NCBI RefSeq assembly: GCF_003355005.1
Contig: NZ_CP029985.1
Span: 2,223,001-2,287,000 of the forward strand
DNA: 64,000 nt
Origin: Sphingomonas sp. FARSPH
GTDB lineage: Bacteria > Pseudomonadota > Alphaproteobacteria > Sphingomonadales > Sphingomonadaceae
Reading direction: 5' to 3'
The position numbers were made by a program, and so were the translations under genes. The notes beneath the pieces were generated by a model. It searched no databases. It worked only from the letters and a program-made list of their open reading frames with translations, and was not told where the DNA came from. Positions 44,124 to 53,188 of the stretch are shown here, in pieces. How positions within the stretch are numbered: position 1 is the first letter of the stretch; the number at the start of each line of letters is the position of its first letter.

Positions 44124-45122
44124 TCAACCGGTCGGCCCCTCATACGCTTCGACGATCCGGCCGACAATCGGGTGGCGCACGACGTCGGCGGCGGTGAAGC
44201 GGCACATCGAAATGCCCTCGACGCCCTCCAGCCGATAAGTCGCATCGGCGAGACCCGAGGATGCGACGCCGCCGGGCAGGTCGGTCTGATTCGGATCGCC
44301 GCAGATCACCATGCGGCTGTTCTGGCCGAAGCGGGTGAGGAACATCTTCATCTGCGCGGGCGTCGTGTTCTGCGCCTCGTCGAGGATGACGAAGGCGTCG
44401 GCGAGCGTGCGGCCGCGCATGAAGGCGATCGGCGCGATCTCGATCTCGCCCGACGCGATGCGCCGCTCCACCTGCTCGGCGGGCAGGCAGTCGTGGAGCG
44501 CGTCGTAGAGCGGGCGCAGATAGGGGTCGACCTTCTCCTTCATGTCGCCGGGCAGGAAGCCGAGCTTCTCGCCCGCCTCCACCGCGGGGCGCGACAGGAT
44601 CAGCCGCTGGACGGACCCGGTGATGAGCTGCGCCACCGCCTGCGCGACGGCGATATAGGTCTTGCCCGTGCCCGCCGGCCCCAGCGCGAAGATCATGTCG
44701 TGGTGGGTCAGCTCGCGCATGTAATGCGCCTGCGCGGGCGTGCGCGGCACGATCGTCTTCTTGCGCGTGCGGATCATCACCGACGGCGCCGCGCCGCGTT
44801 CGGCGCTGACGATGCCGTCGAGCGTCGGCTCCGCCGCCATCGCGATCGATGCGTCGACGAGGCCGGTGTCCACCTCCTCGCCGCGCTGGATGCGCTGGTA
44901 CAGATCGTTCAGCACGTCGCGCGCCAGCGCGACCTGCTCCGCCGTTCCCTCCAGCCCGACGCGATTGCCGCGCGCGGTGATGTAAACGCCCAGCCGGTTT
45001 TCCAGCGCGACGAGATTCTGGTCATATTGTCCGAACAACAGGCTGAGCAGCTGGGGCTTGTCGAACAGCACTTCCACCCGGCTGCGTTCACCGGACTGGG
45101 CGGGGACAGGCTTGCGGCTCAT
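44124..45122 (-). CDS. phoH: PhoH-like ATPase
   Basis: 332-residue PhoH/YbeZ-family protein. An N-terminal KH-like region (about 20-100) precedes the ATPase core with Walker A GPAGTGKT and Walker B FVILDEAQNTTPAQ. The motif VICGDPNQTDLP follows. YbeZ-type PhoH works with YbeY in rRNA processing, and the two genes are normally adjacent. Here vapBC sits between them. ATG 45122 has AAAGGA upstream. Confidence 0.93.
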   Translation of the reverse strand: MSRKPVPAQSGERSRVEVLFDKPQLLSLLFGQYDQNLVALENRLGVYITARGNRVGLEGTAEQVALARDVLNDLYQRIQRGEEVDTGLVDASIAMAAEPTLDGIVSAERGAAPSVMIRTRKKTIVPRTPAQAHYMRELTHHDMIFALGPAGTGKTYIAVAQAVAQLITGSVQRLILSRPAVEAGEKLGFLPGDMKEKVDPYLRPLYDALHDCLPAEQVERRIASGEIEIAPIAFMRGRTLADAFVILDEAQNTTPAQMKMFLTRFGQNSRMVICGDPNQTDLPGGVASSGLADATYRLEGVEGISMCRFTAADVVRHPIVGRIVEAYEGPTG

Positions 45123-45266
45123 GCGGTCCTTTCGGTCGTAACAGGGGCCTGGCAACCCGCGGGACTGCGGCGCAACCAGGCGTAGCGACAATGTGGGAGC
45201 ATCGGCCCCCGCCCGCCAGTCTGGCAGCGCATCTCGCGCGGGGACAGCCCCCGAATCACGCGCGCG

Positions 45267-45875
45267 TCACGATTGCGATGTCCCGAACATCGCCCTCGTA
45301 CGTGCGATGCTCTCCCACCGTCGCACTTCGTCCTCGGCGACGCGGCGGCGCAGCGTATCGATGAACGGATGTTCCGGCGCGAAGGGAGGCAGGTCGTATT
45401 CCGTCCGTACGTCGGCGGCGACCGTCCAGGCCCTGACGCCGAGCCGCGCCGCGAGCCGCGCGCATTCGAACGGCGCCGCCGTCGGGCCGCCATAGGTCCA
45501 TTCCGCCTGCACCTGTCCCTGCGCGCTTGCCCGCTCGACATGCATGCCGAGCGCTGCATTGGCGAGCGCGGGCCGCATCGCCCGTCAGCCGAGGTCGTCG
45601 GCTGGATATTCGGCAAGCGTCGGCAGGTTGGTTGGTTGGCTCGATGGGTCGCGCCGAAGCTCCGTGCCCATGTCGATCTCGGCGATGAGGTCGAGGCAAT
45701 CACCCGCGAACCGCTCGAGCGCGATGGCGACGCGCAGCGCGAGATAGCGCGCCTGCGCCTGCGTCGTACGACGCTCTCCCCAGCTTTTCAGCACGTGGTT
45801 GACGCTGCCGCTGACGATCCCGCCGATGACGCCGGCCGGGCCGACGATCGTGACGAAATCGCCCAGCGCGGTCAC
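45267..45875 (-). pseudogene. Gene of unknown function split by one in-frame TGA codon
   Basis: A GTG start overlaps the miaB stop (GTGA). Its frame runs 96 codons (TALGDFVTIVGPAGVIGG to LPTLAEYPADDLG) to a TGA at 45585-45587. The same frame then continues without another stop for 105 codons (RAMRPALANAALG to FGTSQS). A TGG (Trp) at the TGA position would restore one 202-residue protein reading DLGWRAMRPAL. I recall family members of this kind with W-R-A at that point, but I could not check this. The ATG two codons after the stop might allow re-initiation. The first half has one hydrophobic segment. The function is unknown. Confidence 0.6.
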
Positions 45876-47266
45876 GCCGCCTGCCGCACCCTGACGACGC
45901 CCGACAGCGAATTGGGGCCGGCGGCGACGAGTTCGACGTCGACGAGGTCGCCGATCGCGGCATCCGCCATCAGATGCACCGATTGCAGCCATGGCGATTT
46001 GCCCAGCATCTGGCCGGGCAGTTTGCCGCGGCGTTCGACCAGCACCTGGCACGTGCGCCCGACGGTGGCGGTGTTGAACGCATGCTGGTCGCGGTTGACG
46101 TGCGCTTGCAGCCGCTGGAGGCGATGGTCCATCACCGCCGCCGGAACCGCGTCCGCCATCGTCGCGGCGGGCGTGCCGGGACGCGGGCTGTATTTGAACG
46201 AGAACGCCTGGGCGTAGCCGACCGCGTCGATCAGGCTGAGCGTATCGGAAAACTCTGCCTCCGTCTCGCCGGGGAAGCCGACGATGAAGTCGCCCGACAG
46301 CGCGATGTCGGGACGCGCGGCGCGGATGTGGTCGATCAGACGCAGGTAGGAGGTGCGGTCGTGGCTGCGGTTCATCGCCTTCAGCACGCGATCGTTGCCC
46401 GCCTGCACCGGCAGGTGGAGGAACGGCATCAGGCTTTCGACGTCGCGATGCGCGTCGATCAGTCCCTGCGTCATGTCGTTGGGATGGCTGGTGGTATAGC
46501 GGATCCGCGCGAGGCCGGGGATACGATCGAGCGTGCGGATAAGGCTGCCGAGGTCCTGCCCGTCCTCTGCCCAGGCGTTGACGTTCTGGCCCAGCAGCGT
46601 GATCTCGCGCGCGCCGGCGTCGACCAGCGCCTTCGCCTCGTCGACGATTGCTGCGAACGGCCGGCTGATCTCCGCACCGCGCGTATAGGGAACGACGCAA
46701 TAGGTGCAGAATTTGTCGCACCCTTCCTGCACGGTCAGGAAGGCCGACGGGCCGACGCGGCGTCTGGCAGGCAGCGCGCCGAACTTCGACAGCGCGGGCA
46801 TGTCGGTGTCGAGCGCGGGCGCGCCCGCCGCCGCCTTCGCCACCAGGTCGGGCAGATTGTGATACGCCTGCGGGCCGACGACGACATCCACCTTGGCGCG
46901 GCGCACGATCTCCTCGCCTTCCGCCTGCGCGACGCAGCCGGCGACCGCGATCATCGGCGACCGGCCCTGTTCGCCCGCCACCTTGCGCAGGCGGCCGATG
47001 TCCGAATAGACCTTTTCGGTCGCCTTCTCGCGGATGTGGCAGGTGTTGAGCACGATGAGGTCGGCGGCATTCGCATCGTCCGTGGCGACGAGCCCGTCCT
47101 TCGCCATCAGTTCGGCCATGCGTTCCCCGTCGTAGACGTTCATCTGGCAGCCGAACGACTTGACGTGGAAGGTGCGTGGAGCAGGCTTGGCGGTCGCGGC
47201 GTCGACGGATGACGCGGGGCGGGCAGGCGACAGGGTATCGGCGGGGGCATGCATCGCCGCGCGCAT
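45872..47266 (-). CDS. miaB: tRNA-2-methylthio-N6-dimethylallyladenosine synthase
   Basis: 464-residue radical-SAM methylthiotransferase that modifies A37 of tRNAs. The N-terminal UPF0004 domain has the auxiliary-cluster cysteines in KSFGCQMN, NTCHIREKA and AGCVAQAEG. The radical SAM cluster is CDKFCTYC. The C-terminal TRAM domain ends the protein. ATG 47266 has GAGG about 10 bases upstream; 47254 is an alternative. First gene of the miaB ... phoH-ybeY-corC block. Confidence 0.95.
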   Translation of the reverse strand: MRAAMHAPADTLSPARPASSVDAATAKPAPRTFHVKSFGCQMNVYDGERMAELMAKDGLVATDDANAADLIVLNTCHIREKATEKVYSDIGRLRKVAGEQGRSPMIAVAGCVAQAEGEEIVRRAKVDVVVGPQAYHNLPDLVAKAAAGAPALDTDMPALSKFGALPARRRVGPSAFLTVQEGCDKFCTYCVVPYTRGAEISRPFAAIVDEAKALVDAGAREITLLGQNVNAWAEDGQDLGSLIRTLDRIPGLARIRYTTSHPNDMTQGLIDAHRDVESLMPFLHLPVQAGNDRVLKAMNRSHDRTSYLRLIDHIRAARPDIALSGDFIVGFPGETEAEFSDTLSLIDAVGYAQAFSFKYSPRPGTPAATMADAVPAAVMDHRLQRLQAHVNRDQHAFNTATVGRTCQVLVERRGKLPGQMLGKSPWLQSVHLMADAAIGDLVDVELVAAGPNSLSGVVRVRQAA

Positions 47267-47401
47267 AGCGGTTTTGCCTCTGCCTCGCCAGCATTGTGCA
47301 ACGCGAGCGGCGGCGATGACGATGCGCCGCTTCGGCGCGCGCAGCCGGCCGTCGGGCGGCATCGACCTCCGCTATACGGCAGGCATGCGCCGAGCGAAGG
47401 T

Positions 47402-47782
47402 TCAGGCGGCGGCCGCCTCGGGCTGGAACAGCCACTCTTCCGCCTGGGCGAGATCGGGAAACAGCCGGCCGCGTCCCGCGGCGGCGCGCAGGATCTGCGA
47501 GCGGGCGAGCGATGTGCCGACGACGAAGGCGATCCGCCGCGATATCGTGACGGGATAGGTCAACAGGTCGGTGAAGAGCGCGACCGTTTCCTGCGACTGG
47601 ATATTCATGCCCCGGATATCGACAAGGGTCAGATGCTGGTTGGGCGCGCAGGTAAGTTGCTGGAACGACACGTCGCGCTGGGCCCGAAAGGCCATTATGT
47701 CCTGCGGTTCGAAGAAGCCGTTCATGCCGATGCGGACGAGATCGTTCGCGACATCGACGTGGATCGAGAAAGAGGCCTGCAT
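47402..47782 (-). CDS. STAS/SpoIIAA-like protein, unknown function
   Basis: 126-residue soluble protein. The alternating strand-helix pattern (FSIHVDVANDLVRIGMNGFF, LTLVDIRGMNIQSQETVALF, ISRRIAFVVGTSLARSQILR) fits the SpoIIAA/STAS-like fold found in many stand-alone sphingomonad proteins. There is no phosphorylatable Ser in the classic DxSG context, so a partner-switching role is uncertain. Monocistronic. Confidence 0.6.
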   Translation of the reverse strand: MQASFSIHVDVANDLVRIGMNGFFEPQDIMAFRAQRDVSFQQLTCAPNQHLTLVDIRGMNIQSQETVALFTDLLTYPVTISRRIAFVVGTSLARSQILRAAAGRGRLFPDLAQAEEWLFQPEAAAA

Positions 47783-47821
47783 GGTGTTATTATTTAGTGA
47801 TCGCGCGTTAGCGTTTGGTAA

Positions 47822-47840
47822 AATCCGACCGGAACGGATT
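47822..47840 (-). terminator. Weak terminator-like stem after plsC
   Basis: AATCCG (47822-47827) and CGGATT (47835-47840) flank a 7-base loop. On the minus strand the stem ends in TTTT. It lies about 30 bases beyond the plsC stop. It may belong to the fur-plsC transcript. Confidence 0.35.
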
Positions 47841-47868
47841 AGTTTTTCGGTGCCGCTTCACCTTTTTT

Positions 47869-48591
47869 TTACAGTATTGCCAGTGCGATGCGGTCGCGCG
47901 CCGTCGCCGCGACCGCCTTGCGTCCGCCGCAGCTCGCCGGGTCGAAAGGCGTGAGACAGCGGAGGGTGGCGTCGAACCGGCCGCGCCGCCGCAGGACGCG
48001 TAACGCATGGGACTGTCCGGGTTCGTCGCCGACCCAGGCGAGTTCGGTGGTTGCGTCGCCGTAATCGATCCGGATTGGTTGGACCTGTGTCGCAGGCGGC
48101 GGCGGATCGAGCGCGGCGAGCAGCGATGCCTTGAATGGCAGCAGCGTCACCCCGTCGCCCGTCGTGCCTTCCGGAAAGATCGTCACCGCCCAGCCTTCGC
48201 CGATCGCCGCGCGCAACCGGGCGATCTGCTCCGCGATGCCCAGCCGATCCTCGCGCGAGACGAAGATCGTGCGGTTGAGCGTACACAGCCAGCCGATCAG
48301 CGGCACGCGCGCCAGCTCGCCCTTGGCGACGAAGGCGCTGCCCGTCGCGCCGGCGATGAGCAGGATGTCGATCCAGCTGAGGTGATTGGCGAGGAAGACG
48401 ACGTCGCGGCGCAGCGGCGTACCGACGACGTGGATACGCGCGCCGACGATGCGCGCGACATTGCCCAGGAACAGTCGCGGCCAGGGCGAGGGCAGGCGGA
48501 CCAGCCGCCACAAGCCGTGAAGCGCCAGCGCCGCGAGCAGCGCGACGATCAGTGCCGTAAGGCGGGCGGCGAGACGCAAGTTGCCGCCCAC
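47869..48591 (-). CDS. 1-acyl-sn-glycerol-3-phosphate acyltransferase-like protein (PlsC family)
   Basis: 240-residue membrane-associated acyltransferase. An N-terminal hydrophobic helix (about 7-25) precedes the catalytic H-x4-D motif in NHLSWIDIL and the substrate motif IFPEGTT. PlsC enzymes make phosphatidic acid; relatives make ornithine lipids. There is no ATG at the right place: the reading frame begins at GTG 48591, 10 bases after the fur stop, so cotranscription with fur is likely. Confidence 0.85.
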   Translation of the reverse strand: MGGNLRLAARLTALIVALLAALALHGLWRLVRLPSPWPRLFLGNVARIVGARIHVVGTPLRRDVVFLANHLSWIDILLIAGATGSAFVAKGELARVPLIGWLCTLNRTIFVSREDRLGIAEQIARLRAAIGEGWAVTIFPEGTTGDGVTLLPFKASLLAALDPPPPATQVQPIRIDYGDATTELAWVGDEPGQSHALRVLRRRGRFDATLRCLTPFDPASCGGRKAVAATARDRIALAIL

Positions 48592-48601
48592 GACGCGCCG
48601 C

Positions 48602-49024
48602 TCAGCTCTTGCGGTCGAGGCTGACGCCGTACAATTCCATGCGATGGTCGACGAGGCGGAAGCCCAGCCGCTCGGCGATCGCCTTTTGCAACTGCTCGAC
48701 CTCGGGATCGACGAATTCGATGACGCGGCCCGTCTCGACATCGATCAGATGGTCGTGATGCGCTTCCGGCGCAGGCTCGTAGCGCGCGCGGCCGTCGCCG
48801 AAATCGTGACGGTCGAGGATACCCGCTTCCTCGAACAGGCGCACCGTGCGGTAGACGGTGGCGATCGAGATGCCCGGATCGATCGCCGACGCGCGCTCGT
48901 ACACCTTCTCGACGTCCGGATGGTCCTCCGCCTCGGACAGGACGCGCGCGATGACGCGGCGCTGTTCGGTGATACGCAGGCCCTTCTGGGCGCAAAGGGC
49001 TTCGAGGTCGATCTTGCGAGGCAT
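48602..49024 (-). CDS. fur: Ferric uptake regulator (Fur)
   Basis: 140-residue metal-dependent repressor. The winged helix is LRITEQRRVIARVL with ISIATVYRTVRLFEEAGI. The metal-binding dimer domain has HHDH (89-92) and later His/Glu residues. The C-terminal CxxC pairs of E. coli Fur are missing, as in many alphaproteobacterial Fur proteins. A likely target in the window is the TonB receptor at 37.0-39.2 kb. It is followed by plsC. Confidence 0.92.
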   Translation of the reverse strand: MPRKIDLEALCAQKGLRITEQRRVIARVLSEAEDHPDVEKVYERASAIDPGISIATVYRTVRLFEEAGILDRHDFGDGRARYEPAPEAHHDHLIDVETGRVIEFVDPEVEQLQKAIAERLGFRLVDHRMELYGVSLDRKS

Positions 49025-49083
49025 GCGCCCATCCCTACCGCGATGCTCTTGTTGCGAAAAGCGAAACCGACTCGCAACAGCGT

Positions 49084-49111
49084 CTCCCTCTCCCAAATGC
49101 GGGAGGGGGAG
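49084..49111. repeat. Palindromic intergenic element / terminator of M16 protease gene
   Basis: CTCCCTCTCCC-AAATGC-GGGAGGGGGAG, a stem of 11 pairs with one T-G. It lies in the 119 bases between fur and the M16 protease gene, downstream of the latter. The C-rich, G-rich style matches other repeats here (52966-53086). Confidence 0.5.
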
Positions 49112-49143
49112 CAAGGGGTGTAACAGTCCGTTTGTGGGGCGAG

Positions 49144-52005
49144 TTATTTGCCCGCCGTCTTGCGGGGCACGACTGCCAGCGTCCAGTCCCTCGACGGGAC
49201 GAGGTATTTCGCGGCGGTCTGTTGCAGCGAGGCGGGCGTCACGGCGCCGAAATCGCGGCCGATGTGCTGCGTCGCCTCCAGCCGCGTCGGGTCGAAGGCG
49301 CTCCCCGACAGCTCGCGCATCCAGAACAGGCTGCTCGTCGCGGCGCGCTGATACAGCTGTTGCAGCGGCCCCTTTACGCGCGCCAGCTCGTCGTCGCTGA
49401 CCGGATTCGCGGCGAGGTCGGCGGCGATCTCGCGCGACAGGCGGAAGAACAGCGGCACGTTGGCCGGCGCGACCTGGCTCATCGCCATCAGGCGCCCGCC
49501 GCCCGGTAGCCCCTTGGGCCATGTGCTCGCCACGCCGGGGCTGTAGCTGGCACCCGCCGCCTGGCGCATCTTTTCGAACAACCGGTCGCTGAACACCTGC
49601 GCCAGCACCTCCAGCTGCCGCGATGTGCCGCTGTCCGCCATGCCGGCGCCGGTCGGCCACGCGATCACCGCCGCCGCCTGCGTTTCCGGCCCATCGTGTA
49701 GGCGCACGATCGGCGTCGCGACGTGCGCGGGGAAGCGGACGGGCGGCGGCGGCGGCGTGGCGGCGCTGCGCGGCGGCAGCGCGCCGAAGCTCTTCGCCAC
49801 CGCGGCGATCGCGGCATCGGCGTCGACCTGGCCGAAGACGTCGACCTCGATCGGGCCGCTGGCGAGCATCGGCGCCCAGAACGCCTTGAACGCGGCCGGG
49901 GTCAACGCGTCGATCGCCTTGGCATCGGGGGTGCGCCAGCGCGGGTCGCCGTCGTGGAGCAGCCCCTCGAGATCGCGCGACAGCACGCCGTCGGCAGACG
50001 ACTGATAACCGGGAATCGCGGTCAGCGCCGCTTCCTTGGCACGCAGCACGGGCGCGGCGTCCCAGCGCGGCGCGGCGAGCTTGGCGGCGATCAGCGTCAG
50101 CTCGTCGGCATAATCCTTCGGGCTCGACAGCGCGGCGATCGAGAAAGCGTCGTCGTCGATGTCGAAATCGAGGCCGAGCTGGCGCCCCGCGGTCAGCTGG
50201 TCCAGGTCGTTCTGGCCGAGATTGCCGATCCCGCTTTCCATCAGCGCAAGGTCCCCCGACCAGCCAAGCGACTGGCGATCCGCAGGCAGCGCGTTGTAGC
50301 CGCGCCCGAAGCGCACGCGCACGAAGACGCGCCCCGTATCGTCGGGGTTGGGGAAGAGCAGCAGGCGCACGCCGTTGGCGAAGCTGACCGTTTCCAGCGG
50401 CAGGCCCTGCGCCTGCTGGCGGGAGACGACCTTGCCCGGCGCACCGAGCGCGGGCAGCTTCGCGAAGTCGACCGACCCCTGCGCCGCGCGTTTCACGGTC
50501 AGCTGCGACACGTCGGCCTTGAGCGCGGCAGCGAGCTTTTCCGCCGTGCCTTTTTCCGCGGTACGCGTGTTGACCAGCGCGCGCGTCGCGACGCCGGTGA
50601 AGATCTTCTTCGTGGACGCAAGCACGGCGGCGGGGTTGAACATCCCGGCCTTTTTCGCATCGGCCAGGATGTCATACTGGTTCTGCGGCGCGGTCACGGT
50701 TTCGCGGATGTCGAGCGCGCCGGCCATGTCGTCCGCCTGTTTCGCGCTCGCCTCGACGCGCGCCGTCTCCACCGCATTGCGGATCGCGACCTCGTAATCG
50801 GCATATTCGCGGTCGATCTCGGCCTGCGTCGGCGGGGTCTTTTCCGCATCGGCGATCTCCGCGCGCACATCCTTCAGCGCCTGTTCCCATTTGTCGCCGA
50901 CGGGCAGGATCAGGACGGTCGTCATGTTCGCCGATCGCGACCGGTCGTCGAGGTCGACGTTCGCCTGCACGAAACTGGCGCCGGCACGCGCGCGGCGCTC
51001 CAGTCGGCGGCTCAGCACCTTGGCGGCGATCGTGTCGACCATCCGGTTCTGGTTGAACGCCTTGGTGTCGTTGTTGAAGTGCCACGGGCGCACGACGCCC
51101 ATCATGACGAGCGGCGGCAGGCCCGGTTCGACCAGGGTCGCGCTGGTCGGCTGCTTCGGATCGGGCTGGCCGAAATCGGGGTCGGCGGGGGCAGGGCCAT
51201 TGCCCTTCCAGTCGGCGAAATGCTTGACGACGAGCTGGCCGAGCGTTGCGGCATCGACGTCGCCGGAGATGATGACGACGGCGCGTTCGGGCCGGTACCA
51301 GCGGTCGTGAAACGCCTTGATGCTCGCGCCGGTCGCCGCCTCCAGCGTCTTCAGCGTGCCAATCGGCGATCGGTCGGCGAGCGGTTGGCCGGCGAAGAAC
51401 AGCGCGTTCATCGCATCGGCGAGGCGCACCTGCGGCCCCGGCTGTTCGCGCCGCTCGGCGAGGACGATCGGGCGCTCGGCGGCGACCGCGGCGTCGGTCA
51501 GCGTCGGCTTTTCCATCATGCCCGACAGGATCTTCAGGCTCTCGTCCAGCGTCTGCGGCGTCGCGGCGGGAAGATCGAGCTTGTAGAGCGTCTGCGTCGG
51601 CGTCGTCGAAGCGTTTGAATCGGAGCCGAAGGTCGCGCCGAACCTTTGCCACACACGCTTCGCCTCGCCGTCGGGAACGTATTCCGACCCGCGGAATGAC
51701 AGATGCTCGATGAAATGGGCATAGCCGCGCTGGCTGTCCGACTCGTTGAGCGAGCCTGCGTCGATGCGCACGCGGATCGACACCTGCCCCGGCGGGACGC
51801 CGTTCTTGCGCACCGCGTAGCGCAGGCCGTTGGGCAGCGTGCCGAAGCTCCACGCCGGGTCGGGCGGCAGGTCGCTGCCCTTGTACAGCCACGCGCCGGT
51901 GTCGACCTTTACGGCCGGCGTCGCGGCCGGGCCGGTCTGGCCGGCAAGCGGGTTGGCGAGAGCGAGAAGCAGTACGGGCGCGAGCGCGCGGGAGAGGAAC
52001 GCCAT
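49144..52005 (-). CDS. M16 family zinc metalloprotease, exported
   Basis: 953-residue pitrilysin/PqqL-type peptidase. A signal peptide (about 1-22) precedes the first M16 domain, which has the inverted zinc motif HFIEH at 97-101 (YAHFIEHLSFRGSE). Further M16 domains follow, the later ones lacking zinc residues, as usual for the fused clamshell form. The family degrades peptides in the periplasm. ATG 52005 begins the signal peptide. Single gene. Confidence 0.92.
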   Translation of the reverse strand: MAFLSRALAPVLLLALANPLAGQTGPAATPAVKVDTGAWLYKGSDLPPDPAWSFGTLPNGLRYAVRKNGVPPGQVSIRVRIDAGSLNESDSQRGYAHFIEHLSFRGSEYVPDGEAKRVWQRFGATFGSDSNASTTPTQTLYKLDLPAATPQTLDESLKILSGMMEKPTLTDAAVAAERPIVLAERREQPGPQVRLADAMNALFFAGQPLADRSPIGTLKTLEAATGASIKAFHDRWYRPERAVVIISGDVDAATLGQLVVKHFADWKGNGPAPADPDFGQPDPKQPTSATLVEPGLPPLVMMGVVRPWHFNNDTKAFNQNRMVDTIAAKVLSRRLERRARAGASFVQANVDLDDRSRSANMTTVLILPVGDKWEQALKDVRAEIADAEKTPPTQAEIDREYADYEVAIRNAVETARVEASAKQADDMAGALDIRETVTAPQNQYDILADAKKAGMFNPAAVLASTKKIFTGVATRALVNTRTAEKGTAEKLAAALKADVSQLTVKRAAQGSVDFAKLPALGAPGKVVSRQQAQGLPLETVSFANGVRLLLFPNPDDTGRVFVRVRFGRGYNALPADRQSLGWSGDLALMESGIGNLGQNDLDQLTAGRQLGLDFDIDDDAFSIAALSSPKDYADELTLIAAKLAAPRWDAAPVLRAKEAALTAIPGYQSSADGVLSRDLEGLLHDGDPRWRTPDAKAIDALTPAAFKAFWAPMLASGPIEVDVFGQVDADAAIAAVAKSFGALPPRSAATPPPPPVRFPAHVATPIVRLHDGPETQAAAVIAWPTGAGMADSGTSRQLEVLAQVFSDRLFEKMRQAAGASYSPGVASTWPKGLPGGGRLMAMSQVAPANVPLFFRLSREIAADLAANPVSDDELARVKGPLQQLYQRAATSSLFWMRELSGSAFDPTRLEATQHIGRDFGAVTPASLQQTAAKYLVPSRDWTLAVVPRKTAGK

Positions 52006-52183
52006 GGCTGAGGCTTGTAGCGTGCGCCGCTCCGCTTCGCCAGCCGCGCGCCCGTATCGCCGGGCGACCGCGAAGACACCGCGCGAAAGCCATGTTTTCG
52101 CCCCGGTCGCGCGATAGTCCCCGTCGTCATTGGGGTTAGCGCGACGCGATGCGCGACCCGGGGCCGGGCAGCGGAAAACCGCA

Positions 52184-52213
52184 CCGGACAGGGACGAGCC
52201 GGACAGGGACGAG
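52184..52213. repeat. 15-bp perfect tandem duplication
   Basis: CCGGACAGGGACGAG is repeated twice without spacing (52184-52198 and 52199-52213) in the divergent region between the M16 protease and the hydroxylase-like gene. Probably a slippage duplication near the promoter; no known function. Confidence 0.7.
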
Positions 52214-52323
52214 ATGGTGCAAGGATGACGGCCGGCGCAAGCGACATCGGCATGCCCGAACACGACGGGGCATTGCGGCAGAAATTCGGCAGCGAGACGT
52301 GCGCCCGCCGACATCGTCCTGAC

Positions 52324-52953
52324 ATGCCGATTTTTGGCGGGACGCCGGCGGATCGGCCCCGTCCCGTGTCCGCCGGCGGCTGGCTGCGGGCGGTTATCGA
52401 CCGGACGATCGCCGCCTCGTCCCTGGTTTCGACCGCGCCGGTGCTCGACATGCGCACCTTCGGCTGGACCGCGCTGCTGCGCGACCGCTGGCGGGCGATC
52501 CGCGACGAGGCGATGCGGATCGTCCCGCCTGCGCAGGGCGCGGTGCGGTCGGTCGCCTTGTGGGAACATGGCGATCGCGTCGTCGAGACGCTGGTGCGCT
52601 GTCCCGTCACCGCCGCCGCCATCGCGGCAATCCCCGGACTGGACGGCGCCTGTTTCGCGATCCTCGCGCCCGGCGCGCACGTCCCGGCGCGGCGCGGCGT
52701 CAGCAAGGCGTTGGTGACCTGCCACCTGGGGCTGGTCGTGCCGCGCGACGGCGATGTGCGGATGCGGGTCGGCGACCGCTATTTGCGGTGGGCGGAGGGG
52801 GAGACGCTGGTGTTCGACGACAGCTGCGCCCACGAAAGCTGGAACGACGCGGCGGCGATGCGGATGGTGCTGGAGGTCCGCTTCCGGAGACCGCTTCGCC
52901 AGCCGGGCCGCTGGCTCGCGGACGCGGTGCTGAAGGCGGCGCGGCGGGGTTAA
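52324..52953 (+). CDS. Aspartyl/asparaginyl beta-hydroxylase-like protein, probably altered active site
   Basis: 209 residues from ATG 52324 (an upstream ATG at 52225 gives 242, but the extra codons look unlike coding sequence). The Asp_Arg_Hydrox (AspH/LpxO) fold is clear: TFGWTALLRDRWRAIRDEA, then the 2-oxoglutarate strand CHLGLVVPRDG with H134, then FDDSCAHESWNDAA with iron ligand H170 and R180. The first iron ligand, normally His in P-H-x-G, is aligned with R123 (VPARRGVSK). The Arg of the R-x-H pair before the HLGL run is T132. It may be inactive or bind iron differently. Confidence 0.7.
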   Translation: MPIFGGTPADRPRPVSAGGWLRAVIDRTIAASSLVSTAPVLDMRTFGWTALLRDRWRAIRDEAMRIVPPAQGAVRSVALWEHGDRVVETLVRCPVTAAAIAAIPGLDGACFAILAPGAHVPARRGVSKALVTCHLGLVVPRDGDVRMRVGDRYLRWAEGETLVFDDSCAHESWNDAAAMRMVLEVRFRRPLRQPGRWLADAVLKAARRG

Positions 52954-52965
52954 GGATCTTCAGTC

Positions 52966-53086
52966 CCCCTCCCGCAGGCGGGAGGGGTTAGGGGTGGGCC
53001 GGTCCGGGCGATACGGATGGGTCCGTTCTGCAGGCACCGTATCGTCAGGACGGCCCACCCCCGACCCCTCCCGCAGGCGGGAGGGG
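52966..53086. repeat. Pair of inverted repeat elements flanking about 50 bases
   Basis: Each end has the perfect palindrome CCCCTCCCGC-AG-GCGGGAGGGG (52966-52987 and 53065-53086). The first is followed by a TTAGGGGTGGGCC block and the second is preceded by GGCCCACCCCCGA, so the whole makes inverted arms of about 35 bases. Such CCCTCCCGC elements are common between sphingomonad genes. It lies between the hydroxylase-like gene and nfu. Confidence 0.7.
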
Positions 53087-53188
53087 AGGAAGATGGTCGC
53101 GACTCGCGTTACGAGCCCCACCATCGTTGCCCCCAGGAAACAAAGCCTTTCCGCCGCGCCGCTTGATCCGCCGCGCGCGCCGCGCCAC

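Noticed and set aside
45585..45587. TGA as a selenocysteine codon
   Set aside because: No selenoprotein family fits, no SECIS-like stem was evident just downstream, and a Trp codon explains the site more simply.
49144..52833. Longer start for the M16 protease (1229 codons)
   Set aside because: The upstream part runs antisense through the hydroxylase-like gene; a signal peptide begins at 52005.
52966..53086. CRISPR-like repeat pair
   Set aside because: Only two copies, inverted rather than direct, with no cas genes; it fits an interspersed palindromic element.
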